From NCBI GenBank assembly GCA_045636265.1, contig JAZTXD010000078.1, forward strand, positions 1 to 64,000: DNA of 64,000 nucleotides, read 5' to 3'. The notes beneath the pieces are model-generated. The model was given only the letters and a program-made list of their open reading frames with translations, was not told the DNA's origin and searched no databases. The position numbers and the translations under genes were made by a program. Shown piece after piece: positions 17,391 through 24,659 of the stretch. The DNA comes from Flemingiibacterium sp045636265 (lineage in GTDB: Bacteria; Bacillota; Clostridia; Oscillospirales; CAG-272). Each line of letters begins with the position of its first letter. Within the stretch, counting starts at the first letter, position 1.

Positions 17391-17792
17391 TCAAAAATTT
17401 GCCTCCGCACTACCGGGGGGGTATTTAATTATCCGAAAGAGGTCATTTTTCAGAATCGCTCCTGAGTCCGCTTGCTTGTGATGATGTGAACAAAGTGTAA
17501 CTAAGTTTTCATCATCCAAACGACGGCTAAAATCAGCCTTAAGAGACGTTATATGGTGCACTGACAAGCGTTCAGCGTTATATTTACGCACCGTTCCCGG
17601 CATATTATTTAGGCATGCTTGACATAAATAACGATCCCGCTCCATAATCTGCTTGACTTTCTTTCGCCAACTTCTCGTGTGGCGAAACTTTTCTTGTTGC
17701 GTATCGTTATCATATCGCCTTTTTTTAGGTTTGCGCGGGCAGTCGTAGCCTTCTTGATGTACTCTGCCGCAATATACACAGGATTTTTTCAT
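17391..17792 (-). CDS. HNH endonuclease next to terminase
   Basis: 133 residues. An N-terminal zinc knuckle (CVYCGRVHQEGYDC) precedes the HNH core: CQACL near 73, SVHHITSL near 96 and LVTLCSHHHK near 117. HNH proteins encoded beside terminase help cut at cos during packaging. The C-terminus ends in a KYPPGS block whose codons form a C-rich tract (17,415-17,425) seen at the same place in related phages; whether this tract is part of cos cannot be decided here. Confidence 0.9.
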   Translation of the reverse strand: MKKSCVYCGRVHQEGYDCPRKPKKRRYDNDTQQEKFRHTRSWRKKVKQIMERDRYLCQACLNNMPGTVRKYNAERLSVHHITSLKADFSRRLDDENLVTLCSHHHKQADSGAILKNDLFRIIKYPPGSAEANF

Positions 17793-17893
17793 GATTTGTA
17801 AAACACCATTGCCCCCACCAACTGCAATAATGCGGTGTGTTTTTTCCCTTTACCCTCGCGCACAGCTGAAAGGACACCGTGCGTTAAACAAGA

Positions 17894-17924
17894 TCGAGAG
17901 ATACGCCATCTGCACATCTCTCGA
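17894..17924. promoter_or_regulatory. 9-bp inverted repeat in the late leader
   Basis: TCGAGAGAT and ATCTCTCGA flank a 13-nt loop, just downstream (minus strand) of the putative late -10 at 17,932-17,937. There is no T run, so it is more likely an antitermination or regulator-binding structure than a terminator. Confidence 0.45.
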
Positions 17925-17931
17925 CGCTAAT

Positions 17932-17984
17932 ATTATAACACGAAATTCACTATGTTTTTTATCATGTTTTTATCACGTTTTTAC
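17932..17984 (-). promoter_or_regulatory. Putative late promoter with tandem upstream repeats
   Basis: The minus strand shows TATAAT at 17,932-17,937 without a good -35, preceded by three spaced copies of a GATAAAAACAT-like unit (17,951-17,984) at about helical spacing. This is the expected layout for an activator-dependent phage late promoter, and the gene immediately upstream encodes an ArpU/RinA-like late regulator. The gap 17,793-17,972 holds nothing else. Confidence 0.5.
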
Positions 17985-18419
17985 ATCAAGTGCGCGAGCA
18001 TGCGCATATTTCCTTAATGCGGCATATTTTATTCGATTCACCTGCGCATCGGAATATCCCGTCAATTCCATAGCTTCTGCAAGCGGTCTGGTGCTTGTCC
18101 CTAAATACCACAACCACACAACCTTGTATTCGACTGGCGTAAGCAGACGCAATGAATCTTCTATGGCTTTGAGATGTTTGGTTTGTATCTCTATCATCTG
18201 CTTGAGACGTTCACGACGCGGATCAGATATGATGGCAACTATCTTTTCTTCATGACGATTGCCGCCGCTGCGTGTTGGTACAGCTGATGTATTTGCGCCT
18301 CTCGGAGAATACAGTGCAACATCAATGGCTTTGAGTTCTTGTTTCAAGGATTCGAGGCGTTGCCGCTCATATGGAATTGATCGTAATTCTTCTATTGCAG
18401 CCTTTGTTAGTTTACTCAT
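17973..18419 (-). CDS. ArpU/RinA-like phage late transcription regulator
   Basis: 148 residues from the ATG at 18,419 (GAGAGGAGCGGGT upstream; ATGA overlap with the VRR-NUC stop). The N-terminal half is helical; the C-terminal half contains LLTPVEYKVVWLWYL and a helix-turn-helix ending AQVNRIKYAALRKYA, as in sigma-70 region-4-like late regulators (DUF1492/ArpU group). By position, the last gene before the HNH-terminase block, it should activate the late promoter at about 17.93-17.98 kb. Confidence 0.78.
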   Translation of the reverse strand: MSKLTKAAIEELRSIPYERQRLESLKQELKAIDVALYSPRGANTSAVPTRSGGNRHEEKIVAIISDPRRERLKQMIEIQTKHLKAIEDSLRLLTPVEYKVVWLWYLGTSTRPLAEAMELTGYSDAQVNRIKYAALRKYAHARALDVKT

Positions 18420-18799
18420 ACCCGCTCCTCTCCCTTCACATACCGCTCTATAAGGCGTATCGCCTCGGCGGCACTGTAGCAAAGCGCGACAAAGTAGCCC
18501 TCCGCTTCAAGAGAGCGCATATATTCCCTTTGTGCAGGTGTCGGCTTGTTGTTTCCGACCTTAAGCTCTATGTAAAGCCCGTGATATCCCCCACGGGCAC
18601 ACGGCAAGCAAATATCGGGGACTCCTGCCCGTAGCCCCTTGCGCTTGAGCCTTGCTCCCGTCGCCGCGCTTCGCTTGCCCTCGTTTGGCGTGTGGTACAT
18701 AAGCCTAAGACACGGATACACCCGTTCCATGTTCGCTGCCCATTCAAACACCGCCTCTTGCTCATCATCCTCAACGCGATATTTGTCAATCTCGCTCAT
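18416..18799 (-). CDS. VRR-NUC domain nuclease
   Basis: 127 residues. The start is the ATG at 18,799 because AGGAGAG lies 5 nt upstream. The VRR-NUC core is clear: a helical start, HTPNEGKRSAATGARLKRKGLRAGVPDICLP with the catalytic Pro-Asp at about residues 63-65, then the YIELKVGNNKPT strand with E-x-K. These PD-(D/E)XK nucleases are common in phage replication regions and may resolve branched intermediates. It is coupled to the regulator downstream. Confidence 0.9.
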   Translation of the reverse strand: MSEIDKYRVEDDEQEAVFEWAANMERVYPCLRLMYHTPNEGKRSAATGARLKRKGLRAGVPDICLPCARGGYHGLYIELKVGNNKPTPAQREYMRSLEAEGYFVALCYSAAEAIRLIERYVKGEERV

Positions 18800-19773
18800 T
18801 TGCACTCTCCTTTCCCGTTTTCCCTATAAGCCTTCCCTTGGGGGAAGGTGGTTTTTGCTTTTCGGCAAAAACCGGATGAGGGTTTACTCTTCCTTCGTTC
18901 CTGCAACTCCTTCTCGGTAAGACGCCTCAGTTTGATTCTTATCGACACGCCCGAAAGCTCGCTGTCCGTACAACGGTACGCATATTCGCGGTCATCATAC
19001 ACCGTCCATCCGGGATACTCTCTCTCCCACCATGCAACATCAACCGCATCCGCGTTGCGCTCTGCTATGCGCTTCACGTCGGCAATGTCATATTTGTCAT
19101 CGTTTCTGCCCGATATGTAAGGCTTTTTTAAGCCAAGCGTAGCATACCAACGGCGTGCAATACCGTCACGAGGCTGTTTCTTTAAGTAAGCGCAAAGAGC
19201 CGCAAGCCCGTTGCCGTCCGGCTGAAGCTTTTTGATATTGGCAAAACCGAGAGGCTTGCCGTATCGCTCCTCTTCTTTCCCGGGCTTAAACCGTCCGCCC
19301 TTGTCAGCGCCGCGCCATAGCTTTTCTATCTCATCGCGCGGTACGCCGCCGCGCATGATAACGTGAATGTGCAAGCGGACAAGCTCTCCGCTTTTTCTTG
19401 TGAACTGTGACATTACCATGAGCGCATCAAGCTTTACGCCATGCGCGCGGTACGGCTTTTTCGCCCTTGAGAGAAATCTGTCATAATCGCGCTTGGCATC
19501 CTCGATACTCTGCGGCAAATGCTTATATGTGAGTACAGCATGATAGTCCCCCTCGCCGAAATTCATCTCGATAAGCATTTCGAGATGCTCCCACGCACGG
19601 CGATCGTTGAGCTTCGCCTGCTTCGGTGACGTCAGCGAAATATGAGCGCGGCCGCGATGAGAGCCGTAATACAGCTTACGCCCCTCGGTTTGAATATTCA
19701 GTTCGACAACTTTCTTCTGTTCGCCCTTGCGATTGCAAGCCACGATCTGAGTTTCCCTAACAAATGCGCTCAT
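18796..19773 (-). CDS. HUH rolling-circle replication (Rep ORF2/G2P-like) protein
   Basis: 325 residues. The two-His metal motif is LHIHVIMRGG at about 133-142 and a candidate nucleophile Tyr lies in ALCAYLKKQPR near 193. This is the Rep_HUH (REP_ORF2-G2P-like) type found in plasmids and many Clostridia prophages; the enzyme would nick one strand at an origin. The last 25 codons run through a copy of the interspersed repeat (18,829-18,883), so its C-terminus is repeat-derived. The inverted repeat at 19,804-19,839 upstream is a candidate target. Confidence 0.82.
   Translation of the reverse strand: MSAFVRETQIVACNRKGEQKKVVELNIQTEGRKLYYGSHRGRAHISLTSPKQAKLNDRRAWEHLEMLIEMNFGEGDYHAVLTYKHLPQSIEDAKRDYDRFLSRAKKPYRAHGVKLDALMVMSQFTRKSGELVRLHIHVIMRGGVPRDEIEKLWRGADKGGRFKPGKEEERYGKPLGFANIKKLQPDGNGLAALCAYLKKQPRDGIARRWYATLGLKKPYISGRNDDKYDIADVKRIAERNADAVDVAWWEREYPGWTVYDDREYAYRCTDSELSGVSIRIKLRRLTEKELQERRKSKPSSGFCRKAKTTFPQGKAYRENGKGECK
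18829..18883. repeat. Short interspersed repeat, copy 1
   Basis: Outer blocks CCTTCCCTTGGGGGAAGG and GGATGAGGG enclose a private hairpin (GGTTTTTGC / GCAAAAACC). Lies within the 3' coding end of the Rep gene. Three more copies are at 20,021, 21,512 and 28,642. Confidence 0.8.
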
Positions 19774-19803
19774 ATTTTCACTTTCCTTTTCCTTTTGCTT
19801 TTG

Positions 19804-19839
19804 GCACGTGGAGGGAACGCTGACGCTGCCTCCACGTGC
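19804..19839. other. Perfect 11-bp inverted repeat upstream of the HUH Rep gene
   Basis: GCACGTGGAGG and CCTCCACGTGC enclose a 14-nt loop 31 bp upstream of the Rep start. No T run follows on either strand, so a terminator is unlikely. Together with the hairpin at 19,941-19,962 it occupies the otherwise gene-free 19,774-20,085 stretch and could be the Rep recognition/nick structure. Confidence 0.5.
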
Positions 19840-19940
19840 GACTTATCTATTCTTGAGAGAAAAACAAATTATTTTTTGGCAAAAACAAATCCGCGATAAA
19901 GAATTATCTGGGAGATATTAATACCCATTACAAGCCCGCA

Positions 19941-19962
19941 AGTGTGCGGCACACCGCACACT
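19941..19962. other. Perfect 9-bp hairpin in the Rep upstream region
   Basis: AGTGTGCGG / CCGCACACT with a CACA loop. It lies in the AT-rich 312-bp gap between the Rep gene and the coiled-coil gene at 20,086. Apart from this, the 19,804 hairpin and repeat copy 2, I see nothing in that gap. Confidence 0.45.
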
Positions 19963-20020
19963 CAAGGCTTCGCTTATTTATATATGGTATAAAAGTTACG
20001 TCACAATGGTCTTTTGCTTT

Positions 20021-20081
20021 AAGGCTTCCCTTGGGGGAATAGCTGCAAAAGATTGGCTTCGCCAACTTTGACTGATGAGGG
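20021..20081. repeat. Short interspersed repeat, copy 2
   Basis: Outer blocks CTTCCCTTGGGGGAA and GATGAGGG with a private inner hairpin (TTGGC / GCCAA core). Ends 4 bp before the stop of the gene at 20,086. Confidence 0.75.
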
Positions 20082-20085
20082 TGTT

Positions 20086-20604
20086 CTATTCTATAGAACA
20101 TTTGGAAGCGTCGGTGTTTTCCTTGGTTGGGCAAAGCTCAGTTTCATTTATAATTTTAGCAACCATGCTTCTACTCAAATTGCCCTTGATTTTATTGAAA
20201 TTTTCAGCCAAACAAGATTTGAATTCAACAACAATTTCGTCTGCTATTTCTTCTTTTGTCAAAGCGGCATCGTGCAGCATAATTTTATACGAATTATTTG
20301 CATCCTTGATTGTGGCAGTTTCTTTTCGGGCATCTTCTACTTTTTGCCTTTCTCTATCGAGCGCTTGTTCGGCCCTCTCAAGTCTTTTTTTGTACTCGTC
20401 GAGGGTAACTAATGCGGCGTCATACTTATATTTCAATTCTCTTGCATCTTCCAATTGAGATTCAAGATCTTCGTTTTTTCGCCTCAATTTCTCGACTCTT
20501 TCGTATTCGTTAACCAAATATTCTTTAATGTCGGGGACAGAAACAACTACGGGCTGTTCTTTGACAACAAGAGCTGTTTCGTCTTTTTTACGAAATAATT
20601 TCAT
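20086..20604 (-). CDS. Prophage coiled-coil protein
   Basis: 172 residues. Residues about 25-110 form a continuous charged coiled-coil (YERVEKLRRKNEDLESQLED onward); a basic N-terminus (KLFRKKDE) and a less regular C-terminus follow. It overlaps its upstream neighbour by 4 bp and sits between ssb-side early genes and Rep, suggesting a replication-associated role, but no family is recognised. Confidence 0.65.
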   Translation of the reverse strand: MKLFRKKDETALVVKEQPVVVSVPDIKEYLVNEYERVEKLRRKNEDLESQLEDARELKYKYDAALVTLDEYKKRLERAEQALDRERQKVEDARKETATIKDANNSYKIMLHDAALTKEEIADEIVVEFKSCLAENFNKIKGNLSRSMVAKIINETELCPTKENTDASKCSIE

Positions 20605-21011
20605 TCCTGTTCACCTATCATTTCTTTTACAAGATTGTCGATGTCTGTTGCTATATCAAGATAGTCTTCGTTTAATACTCGAATATTTAACGAAAGCAAT
20701 CCTTTCAACCGCTCCGCAAACTCTTTTATTGCTTCGGCTCTCACCTCGTTCATTCTTACAATAACAAGCTGTCTTGCCCTCTCGCTCTTACCACCGCGCC
20801 CCCCAACAAAAGCTATATCGGTGTGTACGATATTCTGCAGCCTCTCAATCTCTGCCTTTTGGCGGTTGATGAGGTCGAGGGCGTGTATTGCCAAAGCATT
20901 CTCCTTTTCTGTACAAACACCTTTTTCATCAAAAGGACAGCCTCTACACGCCTCGCTTGAACAACCGCTCGCACAATGCTCCAACGCTTTTATAATCTCG
21001 TTATCGCTCAT
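20601..21011 (-). CDS. Cys-rich/coiled-coil early prophage protein
   Basis: 136 residues. The first 40 hold a four-cysteine cluster (CASGCSSEACRGCPF and a later Cys) followed by a helix LDLINRQKAEIERLQ, an arrangement very common in early genes of Clostridia phages and probably a zinc-binding module on a coiled-coil. The C-terminal half is helical. Function unknown. Confidence 0.7.
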   Translation of the reverse strand: MSDNEIIKALEHCASGCSSEACRGCPFDEKGVCTEKENALAIHALDLINRQKAEIERLQNIVHTDIAFVGGRGGKSERARQLVIVRMNEVRAEAIKEFAERLKGLLSLNIRVLNEDYLDIATDIDNLVKEMIGEQE

Positions 21012-21025
21012 TCCCTCTCACCTCC

Positions 21026-21487
21026 CTAAAATGGAAACTCATCATCGCCGCTTATAGTTTCAAATTGCGGAGCCACGCCGCCCGTCGGAGTATAGTAATT
21101 ATCCGACGGCGCATCGGCATCCGTAGGAAGCGGCGCGCCCTCTCCCTTGCTGTCAACAAAATGCGCCTCGTCACAGACAACATCCGTCGCATAGCGCTTG
21201 ACGTTCTGCTTGTCCACCCAAGAGCGAGTCTGAATCGAGCCTACAATGCAAATGGATGAACCCTTGCGGAAATATTTCGATATAAGCTCCGCTGTCTGCC
21301 GCCACGCAATTACGTTTATAAAGTCCGCGACAGCCTTCACCGAGCCGTCAGCTTGCTTTTCGCCAAAGCGGCGATTTACAGCAATACTGATGTTCACCAC
21401 GGGCACGCCGCCCTGCGTCTGCTTCAGTTCAGGATCGGCGACAAGCCTGCCGCCGAGTATTACCTCGTTTAAATTAAAGTTTGCCAT
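21026..21487 (-). CDS. ssb: Single-stranded DNA-binding protein
   Basis: 153 residues. An OB fold (LNEVILGGRLVADPELKQTQ at the start, FINVIAWRQTAELISKYFRKG at about 55-75) is followed by a disordered linker and the acidic tip DDEFPF that recruits replication and repair enzymes. It coats ssDNA during phage replication. It sits mid-way in the early operon next to the Rep and nuclease genes. Confidence 0.96.
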   Translation of the reverse strand: MANFNLNEVILGGRLVADPELKQTQGGVPVVNISIAVNRRFGEKQADGSVKAVADFINVIAWRQTAELISKYFRKGSSICIVGSIQTRSWVDKQNVKRYATDVVCDEAHFVDSKGEGAPLPTDADAPSDNYYTPTGGVAPQFETISGDDEFPF

Positions 21488-21509
21488 AGTTTCTTCTCCG
21501 TATCTTTAT

Positions 21510-21752
21510 TTAGCCTTCCCTTGGGGGAAGGGGGACCGCGTCAGCGGTGGATGAGGGTTCCGCCGCCTCAACCTCCCCGATTGGTGCGATCACCACCGCC
21601 GAGCCGCAATAATCAAGAAGTTCAAGCGAATATGTATCAGCCTCGCCCGGCGTCACATTGGTTATCCTCTTGGTAATGCGCTCGTATCGGGTACCCTTGT
21701 ATACCACCGGCACGCCAAGAGCCGATGCCCTCTTTGCTGTTGCTATATCCAT
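21510..21752 (-). CDS. Small prophage protein ending in a repeat-derived tail
   Basis: 80 residues. Residues 1-62 look like a small beta domain (TAKRASALGVPVVYKGTRYERI). The last 16 residues, EPSSTADAVPLPPREG, are encoded by interspersed-repeat copy 3, and the stop falls within that copy. The same peptide occurs inside the transglycosylase at 28,170. Function not recognised. Confidence 0.65.
   Translation of the reverse strand: MDIATAKRASALGVPVVYKGTRYERITKRITNVTPGEADTYSLELLDYCGSAVVIAPIGEVEAAEPSSTADAVPLPPREG
21512..21557. repeat. Short interspersed repeat, copy 3
   Basis: Outer CCTTCCCTTGGGGGAAGG and GGATGAGGG with inner stem ACCGC / GCGGT. Encodes the C-terminal peptide of the 80-residue protein on the minus strand. 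Confidence 0.8.
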
Positions 21753-22006
21753 ATGGCTCCCATCCGCTCCCTCTCATGAAATTCCTCAAGATCCGCCGCA
21801 TCCGGCATGATGTGTCGCCATCCTCGCACCCACATCACGCCGCGTATCGGTAAAAAGCATCCGCTTCTCGCATTGTATCGCGCCTCAAGTATGTTTGTGT
21901 ACATACCATCCTCGCCCGAGACCGCCGCGAGTATCTCATATTCACCCGAGCAAGGCGGAAGCTCGTATTCGAGAGAGATAAAGCCGTCGGGTATGGTGTC
22001 ATTCAT
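21743..22006 (-). CDS. DUF551-like prophage protein
   Basis: 87 residues from the ATG at 22,006, which overlaps the upstream stop. The pattern IPDGFISLEYELPP, EYEILAAVSGE and a final VRGWRHIMPDA resembles DUF551-type phage proteins (short beta domain ending in a W-x-P-L-P-like block). It is translationally coupled on both sides. Role unknown. Confidence 0.55.
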   Translation of the reverse strand: MNDTIPDGFISLEYELPPCSGEYEILAAVSGEDGMYTNILEARYNARSGCFLPIRGVMWVRGWRHIMPDAADLEEFHERERMGAIWI

Positions 22007-22553
22007 CACGCACACAACACTTATTGGCAAGCGCCATCTTCGACAGTTCGAGCAGCCTATCAAGCTCGTCAATGAACGCTTTATCTATAACCGCCATCGG
22101 CATAACGGCGCCGACAAGTGCATATCCCTCTTTAACAACAACATAAGGCGCACCGTCAGAGGAGTGGCGTATATACAGCTCGTATCCGTTCTCAAGATCA
22201 TCGAACGGGCGGAGATACCTCTGATTTATAAAGATAACGCCCTCTTCCATTTCGAGCGGTTCAACAATCTCGCCATGGAAGCATACCGGCGACATATCAC
22301 GCTTGGCAATATACTCGCCCTCGACTGTATCTCGTATGTCCTGACCAATGCTTGAAGCCACATGAAAATGCCACTTGCTCCGCTTATCTTCGGGAACATC
22401 CCACATCGTGAGAAGATTTTCCTCTGAGAGCTTTGGCATACCGAAGACAGGATACAGTGCCGCGCCGTCGCTGAGCCATTGCACGCCCCCGGCATCATAC
22501 ATGATTACGTTCTTGTTGCGCTTAAGTATAGATTCAATCTGTTTGAGTTTCAT
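21999..22553 (-). CDS. Early prophage protein of unknown function
   Basis: 184 residues from the ATG at 22,553 (GGAGAGAAACACCAA upstream). The N-terminal half (QIESILKRNKNVIMYDAGGVQWLSDGAALYPV) resembles small proteins common in early regions of Clostridia phages; a hydrophobic helix lies near 145-165. It overlaps the preceding gene by 20 bp. No catalytic motif is seen. Confidence 0.65.
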   Translation of the reverse strand: MKLKQIESILKRNKNVIMYDAGGVQWLSDGAALYPVFGMPKLSEENLLTMWDVPEDKRSKWHFHVASSIGQDIRDTVEGEYIAKRDMSPVCFHGEIVEPLEMEEGVIFINQRYLRPFDDLENGYELYIRHSSDGAPYVVVKEGYALVGAVMPMAVIDKAFIDELDRLLELSKMALANKCCVRDE

Positions 22554-22842
22554 TTGGTGTTTCTCTCCTTTCGCCGTAGCTGCAGAAATCGTCAGGCATC
22601 GGCACTTTATATCCGCCAGCAATGGAGTAAATCCCCTTATAGCATCTGTGGCAAACCTCGTCAACGATTAAATGCTTGCAATCCTTGCACCGCACAACTT
22701 CTGCGATGTCGCCCCCATTCTGCTTACGCCAATTTTTAGCGTAGAGTTCCTCTGCGACTATTTGACTCTTCGACTCGCTTTCGAGCATTCCGGAATCGTT
22801 TATATCTCGCGCCATTTCCTCAATCTGCTTTTCTTCGTTCAT
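22534..22842 (-). CDS. Four-cysteine zinc-binding early prophage protein
   Basis: 102 residues from the ATG at 22,842. An acidic helix precedes CKDCKHLIVDEVCHRCYKG (residues about 54-72), which looks like a zinc knuckle, and FCSYGERRE near the end. This VRCKDCKH family is frequent in Clostridia prophages. Possibly a small regulator; function unproven. Confidence 0.65.
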   Translation of the reverse strand: MNEEKQIEEMARDINDSGMLESESKSQIVAEELYAKNWRKQNGGDIAEVVRCKDCKHLIVDEVCHRCYKGIYSIAGGYKVPMPDDFCSYGERRETPNETQTD

Positions 22843-22999
22843 TGTCCCGAATTTCCTTTCCTGTATTTCTATCAAGCCACACCTTGTCTTGATAATAGTA
22901 TTTAGCGTTACATCTACAAAAAAGATTGCCGCCTATATGATTTTCGCAAATGGAATGACAAAATGGACATTCTTTCTTGTATCTATTCTCTTTGTTCAT
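22820..22999 (-). CDS. 59-residue zinc-ribbon-like protein
   Basis: A short frame starting MNKENRYKKECPFCHSIC at the ATG at 22,999, with a second Cys pair (CRC) about 15 residues on, giving a plausible small zinc ribbon. It overlaps its upstream neighbour by 17 bp and the downstream one by 23 bp, so it closes an otherwise empty gap in a tightly packed operon, and it has AAGGAAGG upstream. Function unknown. Confidence 0.6.
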   Translation of the reverse strand: MNKENRYKKECPFCHSICENHIGGNLFCRCNAKYYYQDKVWLDRNTGKEIRDNERRKAD

Positions 23000-23186
23000 C
23001 CTTTGCGCCGCCTTCCTTGTTTGAACGGTACATTATATCTCCGCATTGAACGTGTCTGTTTTCGGGTTCGTTTATTTGGCATCGGTCAAAGAAAGGGCAA
23101 TAAGAGCATTTTCCTTTTCTTGCTGTGTCGTTGCAACGAATGACAACTTCTGAAAATTCCACCAAATCGTCATATATTATTCTCAT
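22983..23186 (-). CDS. 67-residue Cys-rich early prophage protein
   Basis: Contains CNDTARKGKCSYCPFFDRC (residues 18-36), a four-cysteine knuckle, in an otherwise polar sequence. The start overlaps the DUF3850 stop by 4 bp. It is one of several tiny zinc-binding proteins in this operon; function unknown. Confidence 0.65.
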   Translation of the reverse strand: MRIIYDDLVEFSEVVIRCNDTARKGKCSYCPFFDRCQINEPENRHVQCGDIMYRSNKEGGAKDEQRE

Positions 23187-23533
23187 TCCTTGCTCCTTCC
23201 CCTCTGCTCATCCGCATCCGTTGCAAGCGGCACCGAATAATCATTGCGATTCAATATAGGAGAGTAATGCGGCGAGTCGAACCTATAAACCATGCAAGGC
23301 TTTATCGCCATAATCACCATACCGGGCTTGCAATACTTACCGTCAGTCAACATGTAGTCGATATAAACAAGACAGCTCCTGCCGGTGTAGCACCTATTCT
23401 TGCCGTCATACTCATTTAACGCCAGCAAATCGCCTTCGTGATAAGGCCTGTCGAATTTGCGAACCTCAAAGCTTTTTCTGCCCGATATAACATCCTCAAA
23501 GAACTCGGGTAATATCTTTAGTTCGTGTATCAT
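23183..23533 (-). CDS. DUF3850 (ASCH/PUA-like) protein
   Basis: 116 residues. The start HELKILPEFFEDVISGRKSFEVRK and YHEGDLLALNEYD are the DUF3850 signature, a PUA-like fold related to ASCH domains and thought to bind RNA or modified nucleotides. It overlaps the DUF3102 gene by 4 bp. The target is unknown. Confidence 0.9.
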   Translation of the reverse strand: MIHELKILPEFFEDVISGRKSFEVRKFDRPYHEGDLLALNEYDGKNRCYTGRSCLVYIDYMLTDGKYCKPGMVIMAIKPCMVYRFDSPHYSPILNRNDYSVPLATDADEQRGRSKE

Positions 23534-24630
23534 CCTCCCACCTTGTCAGCCATAGAGCCGACCACCTTTCCGAGCGCCGCACGGATCTTCGCTCCGGTTT
23601 CACTGTCGCTAACCTCAAGCGCCGACAGCTTCGAGAGCATACGGTTGAAGTCTTCCTGAAAAGCCTCAAACAGCGCCGCGAACTGCTGTACCGCAGCACC
23701 ACTCTCGCCCTTCTTGGCGCGCTCATCAAGGCGTGCCACGTCGGCCTCAAGCTCCTTTATGCGAGCCTCGCGATTCGCAGCCTTTTCTTTTTCGGCGCTT
23801 TTCTGTTCTTTTAGTTTGTCAGCATCAGCCTTTGCCCGTTCGGCATACTCCGCCTCGAGCTTGGATGTAATCTCTGCACGAAGCTTTGCAACATCCTCCT
23901 CGGGAACGTCATCTATTGTAACCTGCTTCGGCGTACTCGCTTCGGTGGTAATAGCCTTAAGCTCCTCAAGAGCCTTTTCTGCCGCATCCGCCCTTGCACG
24001 CTCGGCGAGAACCTTCTGTTCAGCCATTTCAAGATCGCCCTTTGCGCTTTCGAGATCACCCTTGGTATTTTCAAGCTCACTCTCTACGCGCTTAAAATCT
24101 TCCTCGGCACCCGAAAGACTCTTCATATCTGCCTGCGCTTTACTAAGCGCGGCTTCCGCCTTTTCAGCAGCACGCTCTGCGAGTTCCTTTTCTTCCTTGA
24201 GCCGCTTTATCTCGTCTTCAACATCGCGTGTGCTCATGGAGCTCATATCGTGACTCTCCACGAAGCCTTCCCTCTCATGTGCCGGGAGCGCAAAAAGCGC
24301 AACCGCTTGGGAATATGTAAGCTCGCCGAAGATCTCAGACTTGGGCTTTGTAGAAAAGAGGTCATACTGACTGTCGCCGTACTCACGGTATATCTTCATT
24401 AAGTTGTTTGCCGTGGACTGCGAATAGTCCACATTCTCCGCAAGCCAATTTTCCCACTCGCCGTGGGCGACAAGCGCCTTCGCTTCTGTGAGCTTCTCGC
24501 CAATCTCAATGGATGCAAGAAGCACCGTTCGCATAGTCTGCGCCTTTATAGTGTTAATCTCACGAGCGAGCAGCTCTGCCCCTCTCGCGTCTGTAATCTC
24601 TCTGCCGGTAGTTTCGATAACGTCGTTCAT
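23530..24630 (-). CDS. DUF3102 protein with long coiled-coil
   Basis: 366 residues. The N-terminal DUF3102 domain (about 1-105) contains KLTEAKALVAHGEWENWL and YSQSTANNLMKIYREYG, the family signature found in Clostridia phages and mobile elements. Residues about 130-300 are an Ala/Glu/Lys coiled-coil of low complexity. DUF3102 proteins lie in replication regions and are suspected DNA-binding or segregation factors. Context: between DUF3850 and PcfJ genes. Confidence 0.85.
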   Translation of the reverse strand: MNDVIETTGREITDARGAELLAREINTIKAQTMRTVLLASIEIGEKLTEAKALVAHGEWENWLAENVDYSQSTANNLMKIYREYGDSQYDLFSTKPKSEIFGELTYSQAVALFALPAHEREGFVESHDMSSMSTRDVEDEIKRLKEEKELAERAAEKAEAALSKAQADMKSLSGAEEDFKRVESELENTKGDLESAKGDLEMAEQKVLAERARADAAEKALEELKAITTEASTPKQVTIDDVPEEDVAKLRAEITSKLEAEYAERAKADADKLKEQKSAEKEKAANREARIKELEADVARLDERAKKGESGAAVQQFAALFEAFQEDFNRMLSKLSALEVSDSETGAKIRAALGKVVGSMADKVGG

Positions 24631-24659
24631 TATAATTCTCCTTTATTTTTCGTGCTTTT

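Noticed and set aside
17410..17430. C/G-rich tract at the HNH 3' end as cos site
   Set aside because: The place fits related phages, but there is no second copy or cohesive-end evidence in the window, so it is only mentioned in the HNH entry.
19928..20134. 68-codon minus-strand frame
   Set aside because: It consists of repeat copy 2 plus hairpin sequence, has no ribosome binding site and overlaps the real gene at 20,086.
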